Below the pieces are notes generated by a model. That model did not search any database, was not told the DNA's origin, and saw only the letters and a program-made list of their open reading frames with translations. Made by a program: the position numbers and the translations under genes. A stretch of DNA of 64,000 nucleotides, from assembly GCA_027486555.1 (NCBI GenBank), contig JAIXOX010000013.1:44330-108329 (forward strand), in the 5' to 3' direction. This document shows, one piece after another, positions 7,800-17,229 of this stretch. Origin of the DNA: Comamonadaceae bacterium (GTDB taxonomy: Bacteria > Pseudomonadota > Gammaproteobacteria > Burkholderiales > Burkholderiaceae_C). Every line of letters starts with the position of its first letter. Positions within the stretch are counted from its first letter, which is position 1.

Positions 7800-8804
7800 T
7801 CAAACCTTCGCGTGGTAACTGGTCACGCGCTCAACTTCGTTTTTGGAGCCGAGCATGACGCTCACGCGTTCGTGCAGTTGGCTCGGTTGCAGGTCGAGGA
7901 TGCGGGTCTTGCCGTTGGTGGCGGCACCACCGGCTTGCTCGACCAGCCAGCTCATGGGGTTGGCTTCGTACATCAGGCGCAGCTTGCCGGCTTTGTGCGG
8001 TTCGCGCTTGTCCCAGGGGTACATGAAGACGCCGCCACGGGTCAGGATGCGGTGCACATCGGCCACCATGCTGGCGACCCAGCGCATGTTGAAGTCCTTG
8101 CCGCGTGGGCCTTCTTTGCCTTGCAGGCATTCGTCGATGTAGCGGCGCACGGGCTCGTCCCAGTGGCGCATATTGCTCATGTTGATGGCGAACTCTTTGG
8201 TATCGGCAGGAATTTGCACGTCTTCATGGGTGAGCACAAAAGAGCCTTGCTCGCGGTCCAGGGTGAACATGACCACGCCGTCGCCCACGGTGAGCACCAG
8301 GGTGGTTTGCGGTCCATACACGCAATAGCCTGCGGCCACTTGCTGCTTGCCCGCTTGCAGGAAGTCCTGCTCGGTCACGCCTTGGCTGCCTTCGGGCTTT
8401 TTGAGCACGCTGAAGATGGTGCCGATGCTGACGTTGACGTCGATGTTCGAAGACCCGTCCAGAGGATCAAACAGCAGCAGGTATTCGCCTTGCGGGTAGC
8501 GGTTGGGCACCAGGTAGATGCTGTCCATTTCTTCGGATGCCATGGCCGCGAGGTGTCCGCCCCATTCGTTGGCTTCAAGCAGCACTTCGTTGGCAATAAT
8601 GTCGAGCTTCTTTTGCACCTCGCCTTGCACGTTCTCGCTTTCGGCCGTGCCCAACACGCCGCCCAAAGCACCTTTGTTCACAGCGTGGCTGATGCTCTTG
8701 CAGGCTCGGGCCACCACTTCGAGCAGCAAGCGCAAGTCAGCCGGAATGTGGCCTTTGTCGCGTTGTTGCTCCACCAGGTAGCGGGAGAGGGAAATTTTGC
8801 TCAT
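7800..8804 (-). CDS. fbp: Class 1 fructose-1,6-bisphosphatase
   Basis: A 334-residue enzyme that hydrolyses fructose-1,6-bisphosphate in gluconeogenesis. The metal and phosphate motif [19 protein letters not shown] is intact, as are the N-terminal LSRYLVEQQ segment and the substrate-site region [22 protein letters not shown]. The start [10 protein letters not shown] at 8804 is chosen over the longer ORF because it follows AAGGAAAGTCC and matches the usual N-terminus. It is followed on the other strand by brnA in convergent orientation, and pepN lies 34 bases upstream in the same direction. Confidence 0.96.
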   Translation of the reverse strand: MSKISLSRYLVEQQRDKGHIPADLRLLLEVVARACKSISHAVNKGALGGVLGTAESENVQGEVQKKLDIIANEVLLEANEWGGHLAAMASEEMDSIYLVPNRYPQGEYLLLFDPLDGSSNIDVNVSIGTIFSVLKKPEGSQGVTEQDFLQAGKQQVAAGYCVYGPQTTLVLTVGDGVVMFTLDREQGSFVLTHEDVQIPADTKEFAINMSNMRHWDEPVRRYIDECLQGKEGPRGKDFNMRWVASMVADVHRILTRGGVFMYPWDKREPHKAGKLRLMYEANPMSWLVEQAGGAATNGKTRILDLQPSQLHERVSVMLGSKNEVERVTSYHAKV

Positions 8805-8838
8805 GGACTTTCCTTGAATCGGTTTGGGCAGCGTCAGT

Positions 8839-11541
8839 TCAAGCCGCACTCAGCGCACGGCTGATGACTTCGCGCACGTCGTTGGACAGGTCGGCTTTGG
8901 CGGCCACGCGTTCGATGGCCACTTTGGCCGCGCTGCGGTAGGGCTCGGTCAGGCGGCTCCAGCGGTCCATGGCGCGGGCCAGGCGGGCGGCCACTTGCGG
9001 GTTGATCGCATCCAGGGCCAGCACTTGTTCGCTCCAATACACATAGCCTGCGGCGTCGGCGCGGTGGAAGGCGGCCGGATTGGCGCTGCAGTAGCTGAAG
9101 ATCAGGCTGCGGGCGCGGTTGGGGTTGCGCAGGCTGAAGTCGGCATGCTGCATGAGCTGGCGCACGCGGGGCAGCACGTCGCCTGCGCGGTCGGGCGCAC
9201 CGGCTTGCAGGGCAAACCATTTGTCAATGACCAGGGCTTCGTGTTGAAACAGTTTGTGGAACAGCGCCAATGCGTCGTTGGCCAAAACGTGACCACTGAC
9301 GACCAGGGCCGACAAGGCGTTGAAGCGGTCGGTCATGTTGCCCGCGTCCTTGAATTGCTGGTACACGCGACCGGGCGTCACATCGTCACCCGCCTGCACG
9401 GCGGCGATGCACAACATGTTCATGGCCAGGCCCGACAAGGCGCGGCGGCCGCTGGATTGGGCATCGGGCGAGTAAGCGCCATTGTTCTTGTGGGCGTCCC
9501 AGGCCCATTGCCAATCGGCTTGCAAGGCGGTGGCCAGTTGCAAACGCATGGCTTCTCGCAAGGCGTGAACGCTTTGTGGGTCCACCAAGCCCAACTGGTC
9601 GGCGATGTAGTTCTCGGAGGGCAAGGTGAGTGCCAGGTCTTTGAATGCCGCATCCAGACCGGGGTGACGCAGCACATTGCGCAGTGCCTTGACCAGTTCG
9701 TCCGACAGCACGGGGTCTGCGTTGTTGTGCGACAGCGCTTGCACCGCGCTTTGCAGCATCAGGCGCTGACCGGCTTCCCATTGGTTGAAGGGGTCGTTGT
9801 CGTGGGCCAGCAGGCTCAGCAGCTCGGCGGTGCTCAGGCCATCGTCCAGCACCACGGGGGCGCTGAAACCGCGCAACAAAGACGGCACAGGCTCGCTGCC
9901 CAAGTTGACAAAGGTGTAGCTGGCGCTGGCTTCGGTCAAGACCAAAGTTTGCTGGGTCAGGGTTTCGGCGCTGCCGGCCAGTTGCAGGGGCAGGGCTTGG
10001 CCGTCACGCGAGAGCAGGCCCAGCGTGACCGGGATCACGAAGGGTTGTTTGCTGTCCTGGCCGGGTGTGGCGGGGCAGCTTTGGACCAGTGTGAGGGTGT
10101 AGCTGCGTTCGGCCGCGTTGTAGACACCGCGTGCTTGCAGTCGCGGTGTGCCGGCTTGGCTGTACCAGCGCTTGAAGGTGTCAAGGTTTTGTGCCAGGGC
10201 GCTACCGGGGTTGGCGTCGGCAATGGCTTGCGCAAAGTCATCGCAGGTCACGGCTTGGCCGTCATGGCGCTCAAAGTAAAGCTTCATGCCCTTGGCAAAG
10301 CCGTCACGGCCTTGCAGGTCAGCGGGGCTGGCCACCAAGGTCTGCATCATGCGAACGACTTCGGAGCCTTTTTCGTAGATGGTGACGGTGTAGAAGTTGT
10401 TGATTTCCACATAGCTGTCGGGGCGGACCGGGTGGGCCATGGGGCCGGCGTCTTCGGCAAACTGCACCGTGCGCAGCACGCGCACGTCTTCGATGCGTTT
10501 GACGGCGCGTGCGCTGGCCTCGCCCGCCATGTCCTGGCTGAACTCCTGGTCACGAAAGACCGTGAGGCCTTCTTTGAGCGAGAGCTGGAACCAGTCGCGG
10601 CAGGTGATGCGGTTGCCTGTCCAGTTGTGGAAGTACTCGTGGCCAACCACGCTTTCAATGTTGCCGAAATCCATGTCGGTGGCGGTGTTCGGGTTGGCCA
10701 GCACAAACTTGGTGTTGAAGATGTTCAAGCCCTTGTTTTCCATCGCGCCCATGTTGAAGTCGCTGGTGGCGACGATCATGAAGCGTTCCAGGTCCAGCGG
10801 CAGGCCAAAGCGTGCTTCGTCCCAGGCCACGCTGGCCATGAGGGAGTTCATCGCGTGTTCGGTCTTGTCCAGGTCGCCTGGGCGCACAAACACTTGCAGC
10901 AAGTGATCTTTGCCGCTGCGGCTGCGGATGCGTTGCTCGCGTGCGACCAGCTGACCGGCCACCAGGGCAAACAGGTAACAAGGTTTTTTGTGCGGGTCGA
11001 CCCACTTGGCAAAATGACGCCCGTCGTCCAGTGCGCCTTGCTCCACCAGGTTGCCGTTACTCAGCAGCACCGGGTATTTGGTTTTGTCAGCACGCAGCGT
11101 GACGGTGTAGCTGGCCATCACGTCCGGGCGGTCCAGGAAATAGGTGATGCGTCTAAAACCCTCGGCCTCGCATTGCGTGAAGAAGGTGCCCTGGCTGACG
11201 TACAGGCCCATCAGCTGGGTGTTCTTTTCGGGGTTGCAGGTGGTGAAGATTTCCAGATCGAAAGACTCAATGCCTTCGGGCAAGTTCTCCAGCACCAGCT
11301 GATGGCCGTCCATCTTGAACGAGGTGCCACCGCCGTTGACCAGCACACGCGCCAGGTTCAGGTCTTCGCCATCCAGACGCAGCGGCTGGGCCGCCACGTC
11401 GGGGTTGCGGCGCAGGCGCATCTTGTTCAAGACGCGGGTTTTGGCCGGGTCCAGATCAAAGGTCAGATCGACGGTATCGATCCAAAAAGCCGGGGCGGTG
11501 TACGCCTCGCGCAAGATCGCGGTGGGTTGTCCTTCACGCAT
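8839..11541 (-). CDS. pepN: Aminopeptidase N (M1 family)
   Basis: A 900-residue zinc aminopeptidase of the bacterial PepN type. It carries the exopeptidase motif GAMEN (265-269) and the zinc site HEYFH (301-305) with the third ligand E324 in KEGLTVF. The C-terminal helical superhelix ends RALSAA. The length equals that of the family. ATG 11541 follows GGAGTTAGTG; the ORF-track GTG one codon earlier is less likely. The enzyme trims N-terminal residues from peptides in the cytoplasm. It lies between prfB (33 bases upstream) and fbp, all on the minus strand. Confidence 0.97.
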   Translation of the reverse strand: MREGQPTAILREAYTAPAFWIDTVDLTFDLDPAKTRVLNKMRLRRNPDVAAQPLRLDGEDLNLARVLVNGGGTSFKMDGHQLVLENLPEGIESFDLEIFTTCNPEKNTQLMGLYVSQGTFFTQCEAEGFRRITYFLDRPDVMASYTVTLRADKTKYPVLLSNGNLVEQGALDDGRHFAKWVDPHKKPCYLFALVAGQLVAREQRIRSRSGKDHLLQVFVRPGDLDKTEHAMNSLMASVAWDEARFGLPLDLERFMIVATSDFNMGAMENKGLNIFNTKFVLANPNTATDMDFGNIESVVGHEYFHNWTGNRITCRDWFQLSLKEGLTVFRDQEFSQDMAGEASARAVKRIEDVRVLRTVQFAEDAGPMAHPVRPDSYVEINNFYTVTIYEKGSEVVRMMQTLVASPADLQGRDGFAKGMKLYFERHDGQAVTCDDFAQAIADANPGSALAQNLDTFKRWYSQAGTPRLQARGVYNAAERSYTLTLVQSCPATPGQDSKQPFVIPVTLGLLSRDGQALPLQLAGSAETLTQQTLVLTEASASYTFVNLGSEPVPSLLRGFSAPVVLDDGLSTAELLSLLAHDNDPFNQWEAGQRLMLQSAVQALSHNNADPVLSDELVKALRNVLRHPGLDAAFKDLALTLPSENYIADQLGLVDPQSVHALREAMRLQLATALQADWQWAWDAHKNNGAYSPDAQSSGRRALSGLAMNMLCIAAVQAGDDVTPGRVYQQFKDAGNMTDRFNALSALVVSGHVLANDALALFHKLFQHEALVIDKWFALQAGAPDRAGDVLPRVRQLMQHADFSLRNPNRARSLIFSYCSANPAAFHRADAAGYVYWSEQVLALDAINPQVAARLARAMDRWSRLTEPYRSAAKVAIERVAAKADLSNDVREVISRALSAA

Positions 11542-11574
11542 CACTAACTCCGTTTTCGTTGAGGTCTGAGCAGC

Positions 11575-12679
11575 TCAGAGGCCTTGTTTCAGTGAGGCTT
11601 CGATGAACGCATCGAGGTCGCCATCAAGCACTTTTTGGGTGGCCGAAATTTCGACGTTGGTGCGCAAGTCCTTGATGCGGCTGTTGTCCAGCACATAGCT
11701 GCGGATCTGGTGACCCCAGCCCACATCGGTCTTGGTGTCTTCCAGCTTTTGCTGCTCTTCCATGCGTTTTCGCATTTCAAAGTCGTACAGGCGTGAGCGC
11801 AGGCGTTGCCAGGCGACATCGCGGTTGCTGTGCTGGCTTCGGCCGTCTTGGCACTGCACCACGATGCCTGTGGGGATGTGCGTCAGTCGCACGGCCGAGT
11901 CGGTTTTGTTGATGTGCTGACCGCCCGCGCCGCTGGCCCGGAAGGTGTCGGTGCGCACGTCAGACGGGTTGATGTTGATCTCGATCGAGTCGTCGATCTC
12001 GGGGTACACAAACAAGGAGGCAAAAGACGTGTGACGGCCGCCCGACGAGTCAAACGGGCTCTTGCGCACCAAGCGGTGCACGCCGGTTTCGGTCCGCAGC
12101 AAACCAAACGCGTATTCGCCTTCGATCTTGATGGTGGCACCCTTGATGCCTGCGGTGTCGCCCGGGGTTTCATCTTCAACGGTGGCCTTGAAGCCCTTGC
12201 GTTCGGCGTATTTGATGTACTGGCGCAGCAGCATGCTGGCCCAGTCGCAAGCTTCGGTGCCACCTGCACCGGCCTGAATGTCAACAAAGCAATTGAGCGG
12301 ATCGGCCTCATGGCGGAACATGCGGCGGAATTCAAGGTCTTGCACCAGCGCGGTCAGTTTGGCGGCTTCGGTTTCGATGGTCAGCAGGCCATCGTCGTCG
12401 CCTTCTTCCTTGCTCATTTCAAAGAGTTCAAGGTTGTCGGCCAACTCGCTGGTCAGGTTGGTGATGGTGACCACCACGCCGTCGAGGGCTTTTTTTTCTT
12501 TGCCCAGTTCCTGGGCTTTTTTGGGGTCATTCCAGACCGTGGGATCTTCGAGGGATGCGTTGACGGTTCTCAGCCGTTCAGATTTGGCATCGTAGTCAAA
12601 GATACCCCCGTAACTCTTGGGTCCGGGCGCTCAGGTCGGTGAGGGTGGTGCCAATCTGGTTGATGCGTTCTGCGTCCAT
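11575..12679 (-). CDS. prfB: Peptide chain release factor 2, with programmed +1 frameshift
   Basis: RF2 is read in two frames. Codons 1-27 ([10 protein letters not shown] ... QELRGYL) run from 12679 to an in-frame UGA at 12598-12596; after a +1 shift the protein continues [10 protein letters not shown] to give about 367 residues. The stop-codon recognition tripeptide SPF (about 207-209) and the catalytic GGQ (about 252-254) are present at the positions expected for RF2. RF2 terminates at UGA and UAA, and low RF2 raises frameshifting, so synthesis is autoregulated. The ORF track lists only the second frame from an internal GTG. Confidence 0.96.
12595..12611 (-). promoter_or_regulatory. prfB programmed +1 ribosomal frameshift site
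   Basis: On the minus strand the sequence is TTACGGGGGTATCTTTGAC. It has a Shine-Dalgarno-like GGGGG placed just upstream of the slippery CUU-UGA-C, the same layout as the E. coli site (AGGGGGUAUCUUUGAC). The ribosome pauses at UGA when RF2 is scarce, slips forward one base and reads GAC. Both the upstream 27-codon frame and the downstream frame encode recognisable RF2 sequence, so this is not a sequencing error. Confidence 0.95.
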
Positions 12680-12797
12680 GGGGAAATGCTCCGGTTCGGT
12701 AAACCGGGCATTTTCTCATGACTTCGACCTTGTGCCTGTCGCAAGTTCTTGTGGGTCTGGGCAGGCCAGGTATCCCCTTTTTTGGGGACTGGTTTTG

Positions 12798-13328
12798 TTA
12801 AAAAAGTCTGCCGTAAGAAAACATCAAACCAGCAGTTCCCAACACTTTCATTTGTACGGAATCGTGCGCATTCAATTTGTAGCCCAATGCAGGAATCACA
12901 GCAGGCGAGAAACCGTTCCGGTTCAGCGGAACTTTGTTTTGGTAAGGTGCCACATAACCGTACATCAAGCCTGCTGTCAATTTGACAAAAAGGTCTTGCA
13001 CGCCAAAGACATTGTTGATTTGACGGCCGCCATAAAGGTAGACCGTAGGCTGTCCAAATGAGTTGCTGAAAAAGCTGACGCCGCAAAAGCGATCACCTGG
13101 CAATTGTTCATCCATTGCAAACAGCGCCACATTTTTATGTTCCGGGCTTCGACTCCAATGGTGGGTATAAGGTGAAAAGGTGAATTCACCCTGCTGAGTC
13201 GGCTCTGGTGCTCCTTGCACACTCAAGAAAGAGGGGCAATGGTATTCTTTTGCGACGGCTTGACTTGTGATGGAGAAAAAAAATGGTGAAGTTATTAAAA
13301 CAAAAAATTTTCTTAATTTAATTTTCAT
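12798..13328 (-). CDS. Secreted/outer-membrane protein of unknown function, PagP-like fold possible
   Basis: A 176-residue protein with an N-terminal signal peptide (hydrophobic FFVLITSPFFFSITSQAVA, cleavage near AVA-KE). The mature part has alternating aromatic strands: THHWSRSPEHKNVALFAMD, GVSFFSNSFGQPTVYLYGG, FVKLTAGLMYGY, FSPAVIPALGYK and VLGTAGLMFSYG. This looks like a small beta-barrel. Relatives in betaproteobacteria are often called sn-glycerol-3-phosphate transporter without good reason, and a PagP-like lipid A acyltransferase fold is conceivable. It lies 32 bases downstream of the Wzy-like gene in a more AT-rich stretch, so it may belong to the polysaccharide locus. Confidence 0.55.
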   Translation of the reverse strand: MKIKLRKFFVLITSPFFFSITSQAVAKEYHCPSFLSVQGAPEPTQQGEFTFSPYTHHWSRSPEHKNVALFAMDEQLPGDRFCGVSFFSNSFGQPTVYLYGGRQINNVFGVQDLFVKLTAGLMYGYVAPYQNKVPLNRNGFSPAVIPALGYKLNAHDSVQMKVLGTAGLMFSYGRLF

Positions 13329-13360
13329 GCGTATCCCTGAACTTTGTTAATTGAATAATT

Positions 13361-14695
13361 TTATTTCGATGTTTTTATGGCCTCCGTTTCATGAAATAAA
13401 TACCGAACGGCCATGCCTGCAGCGATGGCAAAAAAACCACTCTCAACCACATTGGCCGTGATCCCATAGACCAGAGTGGCCAGCAAAAGACAATAAGCGA
13501 CGGCTTCAACCGGGTCTCGCCAAGGATTGAGTCTGAGAGATCTCAACAATAAAAGTAAAAAACCAGGAAGTGCGATCCATCCAAAAATAACGAACCAATA
13601 AACAAATATATTGTCTGCAGCGTTGAATCGGTTGAATTCGAAATAAGTTTGAGGGGTGCCTATGCCGCCTAATCCACGACCCCAAAATAAATTGCCTTGG
13701 TTTTCCAGTAATTTCCAAGCGTTTGGCCACATGTCATTCAGGCGGTCCCAAAACGAAAACGTCAAATTGGCCAATTCTTGGTCTCTGATGTAAAAATTGA
13801 CATCCATGAACAAGGGTGTCATGGGCAAAAGCAAAGCTACCAAACCCAGCGCCAAAGGCCACCACCGAATGGCGGAGGACGGTATTTTTTGACCCAAAAT
13901 AAGCACGGGTGTCAATATTGCAAATATGTTGTAAACCCCTTTGCTGGTGGTCATGTAAATGGTCAAAAATGTGATGCTCCAAAATAAAAGACGCAGCCAA
14001 ACTGAGCGTGTACCCAGCACCACAATGACGCCTAACAACAAGGCCTGCAAGGCGGCATCAAATGAAGCTCTTGAAAATCCTGCCAAGCGTTTACCTCCGC
14101 CAACGTTTTCCCATTCGCGGGAGCTGACGACATCGAGGTCTCCCACCGAATAGCCAAAACCCTCCCAAGGGTAAGCAACCCAGTAGTTCAAAATAACACC
14201 ACTGACAACCACCAACCAAAGCCAAACAGACATTTTCAAAACAAGATGCCAGTGTCTGAAAATAATTTCAGAGCACGACAATCCAAACCAAAATGGCAGC
14301 AAGGTGTAAATACCGAAAAGGACCTGATAAACCGGTGTATGAAAAAAACCAACCAAAATAGAATATGCAATGACCAACAGTGTCATGGCTCGAAGCGGTT
14401 GTAAACCATGGCGTGATTCCCACACCACCACGGCCAAGGTGGAGGCCAGCATCAAGACTTGTGGAAAGTAAATGATGGGCGTCAACCCGACAAGTCCAGC
14501 TGCCCATCTGAATGGCCCGGTGATGGCAGCTGTTGCGCAATAACTCAACAGTGAAATCAGGGCCAAGGCCTGAACGCCATCGTTGGTAGACCCGTGGTGC
14601 CTGTTCATGTCTTGAACGGGCGAGGCAAAGGCCGTGTTTTTCATCACAGGGTCAAGCTTGGCTTTGCGAGCCAGCATGCGGTCAGCCGAAGTCAT
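13361..14695 (-). CDS. O-antigen/polysaccharide polymerase-like membrane protein (Wzy/ligase type)
   Basis: A 444-residue polytopic protein with about ten hydrophobic segments and a larger loop (WRSVGDLDVVSSREWEN-like region, then GGKRLAGFSRASFDAA). This is the topology of Wzy polymerases and WaaL ligases. Sequence motifs are weak, as is normal for Wzy. ATG 14695 lies 3 bases after the flippase stop, pointing to translational coupling; a clear Shine-Dalgarno is not visible, and later Mets (MLARKAK, MKNTAF) are possible. Position next to Wzx, Wzz and Wza supports a role in polymerising lipid-linked repeat units. Confidence 0.72.
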   Translation of the reverse strand: MTSADRMLARKAKLDPVMKNTAFASPVQDMNRHHGSTNDGVQALALISLLSYCATAAITGPFRWAAGLVGLTPIIYFPQVLMLASTLAVVVWESRHGLQPLRAMTLLVIAYSILVGFFHTPVYQVLFGIYTLLPFWFGLSCSEIIFRHWHLVLKMSVWLWLVVVSGVILNYWVAYPWEGFGYSVGDLDVVSSREWENVGGGKRLAGFSRASFDAALQALLLGVIVVLGTRSVWLRLLFWSITFLTIYMTTSKGVYNIFAILTPVLILGQKIPSSAIRWWPLALGLVALLLPMTPLFMDVNFYIRDQELANLTFSFWDRLNDMWPNAWKLLENQGNLFWGRGLGGIGTPQTYFEFNRFNAADNIFVYWFVIFGWIALPGFLLLLLRSLRLNPWRDPVEAVAYCLLLATLVYGITANVVESGFFAIAAGMAVRYLFHETEAIKTSK

Positions 14696-14698
14696 GGC

Positions 14699-15955
14699 TT
14701 ACCAGTGATGTCTGGACAGCAGACCACTGCGATGGGCCAGCAACAAGGTCATGAATGCTTCGCAAATGACCCAGGCCCACAAGGCTGATTCTGTGTTGAC
14801 GGTATTGAGTGCCAATACAAAAATACTGGCTTGAATCACAGCACCGGGCAACACCCTTTTGACCAGTTTTTTTTCTCTGCCTGAGGCCACCCACCACCAC
14901 GCGCTGAGCATGGCGTTTGCAACGTTAAAGGGCAACCAAAATGACAAAATTTTCGCCCAATCAGCGTGCAGGGCAGTCGCCTCATTGAACAACAGGGCCA
15001 AACCCCATTCGGCCAAAGTATGCGCACTCAATGCGCCCAATAACGCCAGTGAAAAAAATACCAGAGTCCATGTGTGCAATCGCCGAGGCTGAAAGACTTG
15101 TTCTTGTCGATGCCAAGCTTGAACCCAACGCGGTTGCGCAGCTTGAATCAAGGGGGAAAACATATTGGCTGCAGCGCGTATTGTTTTTTCTATGGCGGCA
15201 TACATGCCCACCACTTCTTTTGAATACACCGTACCCATTAAAAAAACAGTGCTGTTGGCCAAAGCCGTCAAGGTGTAATCGGTGATGGCCATGTGGCGAC
15301 TTTTTCGTGCCACTTCACAGATGCCTGTCCAATGGGGCCTGGACCATGCCAGGCAAGGGAGGGTCACAATCGTGGGCAAGGCTAGGAGGCCTGACATGAA
15401 GGTGGCACTGCTTTGCAGTGCAGCGGCCCACAGCAGGTCTTGGGGCCCATCCACGAACATAAAAATGCCCCAAGTTGCCAACACACGACCCGCCAGACCA
15501 AAAATCAGGGTGTTGTGCATGATTTGCAAACCCTGAAAAAGCCATGTGGGAAAAACGGCAGAACCCACCACGGTCATGAAGCACCAGGCAAACAGGGGCC
15601 ACTGGGCATGCCAGGAAGTGATCAAGTTGGTGCAGGTCAGCATGACCAAGGCGCTTGCAAAAAGCAAAAGCCATTTCAGGGCTGTGACATGAACCACCAA
15701 GGCACCGGCAGCTTGTCTGTTTTCTGTTTTGCGTTGAGGGTCCAGTTTGGCAAGTTCTTTCGCGGCATGGGTGTTCATGCCCGCATCAATCAACAAAACA
15801 AAGTAAAAATTGACAGCGGCACTCCAGGCGAGCCAACCAAATGACTCGGCCCCTAAAGACCGAACCAAAAAAGGCAGCGTCAGCAGTGGAATGATGTAAT
15901 TGGCCAGCTGAAGGGCATATAAAGCATAAGCATTGCGCAGCAAAGTGGAGGGCAT
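14699..15955 (-). CDS. Oligosaccharide flippase, Wzx/MATE-like
   Basis: A 418-residue protein with 12 or so membrane segments. It begins LLRNAYALYALQLANYIIPL followed by LTLPFLVRSLGAESFG, the typical opening of RfbX/Wzx polysaccharide transporters, and has an IDAGMNTHAAKELAK loop. ATG 15955 (MPSTLL) is preferred to the TTG of the ORF track: GAGGA overlapping the stop of the upstream Wzz gene lies 8 bases before it. The protein would flip undecaprenyl-linked repeat units across the inner membrane. It lies between Wzz and the Wzy-like gene in one minus-strand operon. Confidence 0.82.
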   Translation of the reverse strand: MPSTLLRNAYALYALQLANYIIPLLTLPFLVRSLGAESFGWLAWSAAVNFYFVLLIDAGMNTHAAKELAKLDPQRKTENRQAAGALVVHVTALKWLLLFASALVMLTCTNLITSWHAQWPLFAWCFMTVVGSAVFPTWLFQGLQIMHNTLIFGLAGRVLATWGIFMFVDGPQDLLWAAALQSSATFMSGLLALPTIVTLPCLAWSRPHWTGICEVARKSRHMAITDYTLTALANSTVFLMGTVYSKEVVGMYAAIEKTIRAAANMFSPLIQAAQPRWVQAWHRQEQVFQPRRLHTWTLVFFSLALLGALSAHTLAEWGLALLFNEATALHADWAKILSFWLPFNVANAMLSAWWWVASGREKKLVKRVLPGAVIQASIFVLALNTVNTESALWAWVICEAFMTLLLAHRSGLLSRHHW

Positions 15956-15966
15956 GGACGATGTCC

Positions 15967-17229
15967 TCAATGGGGGCGCTTCAAGGGGTTTTTCAAGAGT
16001 TCATTTTTTAGGATGAACAGTTGTTCGGCGAATTTGGAGCTCGCCGTTCTGCGTTGTCTGACGTAGGCGCGAGCCCAAATGAACATGATCGTCAGCATGG
16101 TGGAGCCCACCCCGGAAAGGATGACGTTGACTTTGATGCGCGGTCGCGATTTGTTTTGGGGGCTGATGGCGATGTCGAGGATCTGAAACAGTGAAAAATC
16201 CCTGGTTTCATCCATCTTGCCCAGCTCGGTGTATTGCCCCAGGATGGTCACTATATTTTCCCAATATTCGACATCGCGCTTGCGTTGACTGTGCTCCATC
16301 AAGGCATCGGGGGCCTTGGACAGTGGGACAAACGCCCCTTGGTTGTTGGCTTTAGATCCTGAGCCTGGTATTTCACTGGTGGCTTCTTGGACTTTTTGTT
16401 TCAGGTTGCTCAATTCACTGCGCAAGAGTCGCACGTCGGGGTTGTCGTCAGTGGCATAACTGAGCAAGGTTCTCAGTTGAACTTCTTTGTTGGCAATTTG
16501 ATTTTTCAAATCTCGTGCGGTGCTCAAGATGGCTTCATCTTGGCCCCGAAGACGCGTAAAGCCTGTTCGCTTTTCGGTTCTTCGCAGTTGTTCATCCGCT
16601 TCGTTGAGGCTTTGTCGGGCTTTGCTCAGTGCGTTGTTGAAAAAGTCACTTCGCCTGCCGCCCTCTTTTTTGGCCAGATCACTGGAAAAGGTTTGAAGTT
16701 CCTGGACGTAGGCATTGGCCAGTTGGGCTGCGCGAACCGGGTCTGAATCTTCCACCGAAATTTCAACAATGCCATCTTTGCCGGAATTGATGTCGGTGCG
16801 TGACTCAAGCAATTGCCGGGCCGTGTCCATGTCCTTGGCATCGTAGTGTTTGAGCAAGTCATGGTTTTGAATCACACCATCGAGGATGGTTCGACTGCGC
16901 AAAATGCCCACAAAAAGATCGGTTGGGTTTTTCAGGTTGAGCGCTGAATTGCCCAAGGCACTCTCCCCACCCATGGCAATCAGGCCGCGACTGATGGTGT
17001 TTTGGTTGTATTGAGGTGGCAGAACCCGGGTCGATGCTTTGAAATACGGGGTCGAAAAAATGCCGTGCAACAGGACGAGTACCGAGACCACCAAGGGCAC
17101 CCCAATCACCCACCATTTCGCTTGGACCAGCGGCAAGAGCACGGGCATGAGGCTGTAGGTGTCCGAGCTTGCAGAGGGCGATCTTGAAGAGATATCTCTG
17201 TGTTTGGGCAGGGGGCGGCTGGGTTTCAT
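15967..17229 (-). CDS. Wzz-type polysaccharide chain-length regulator
   Basis: A 420-residue inner-membrane protein. It has an N-terminal Wzz domain with a first membrane segment (WWVIGVPLVVSVLVLLHGIF), a long periplasmic helical region rich in coiled-coil heptads (LANAYVQELQTFSSDLAKKE through DEQLRRTEKRTG), and a second membrane helix near the C-terminus (VILSGVGSTMLTIMFIWA). No Walker kinase domain follows, so it is the Wzz/KpsE-like form rather than a Wzc tyrosine kinase. It starts directly after the stop of the Wza-like gene, indicating coupled translation. It would set polymer length with Wzy. Confidence 0.85.
   Translation of the reverse strand: MKPSRPLPKHRDISSRSPSASSDTYSLMPVLLPLVQAKWWVIGVPLVVSVLVLLHGIFSTPYFKASTRVLPPQYNQNTISRGLIAMGGESALGNSALNLKNPTDLFVGILRSRTILDGVIQNHDLLKHYDAKDMDTARQLLESRTDINSGKDGIVEISVEDSDPVRAAQLANAYVQELQTFSSDLAKKEGGRRSDFFNNALSKARQSLNEADEQLRRTEKRTGFTRLRGQDEAILSTARDLKNQIANKEVQLRTLLSYATDDNPDVRLLRSELSNLKQKVQEATSEIPGSGSKANNQGAFVPLSKAPDALMEHSQRKRDVEYWENIVTILGQYTELGKMDETRDFSLFQILDIAISPQNKSRPRIKVNVILSGVGSTMLTIMFIWARAYVRQRRTASSKFAEQLFILKNELLKNPLKRPH

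Noticed and set aside
8824-11547. 907-aa plus-strand ORF opposite pepN
   Set aside because: It is the antisense frame of a clearly recognisable aminopeptidase N with GAMEN and HEXXH motifs; the translated sequence shows no family features and arises from GC-rich third positions.
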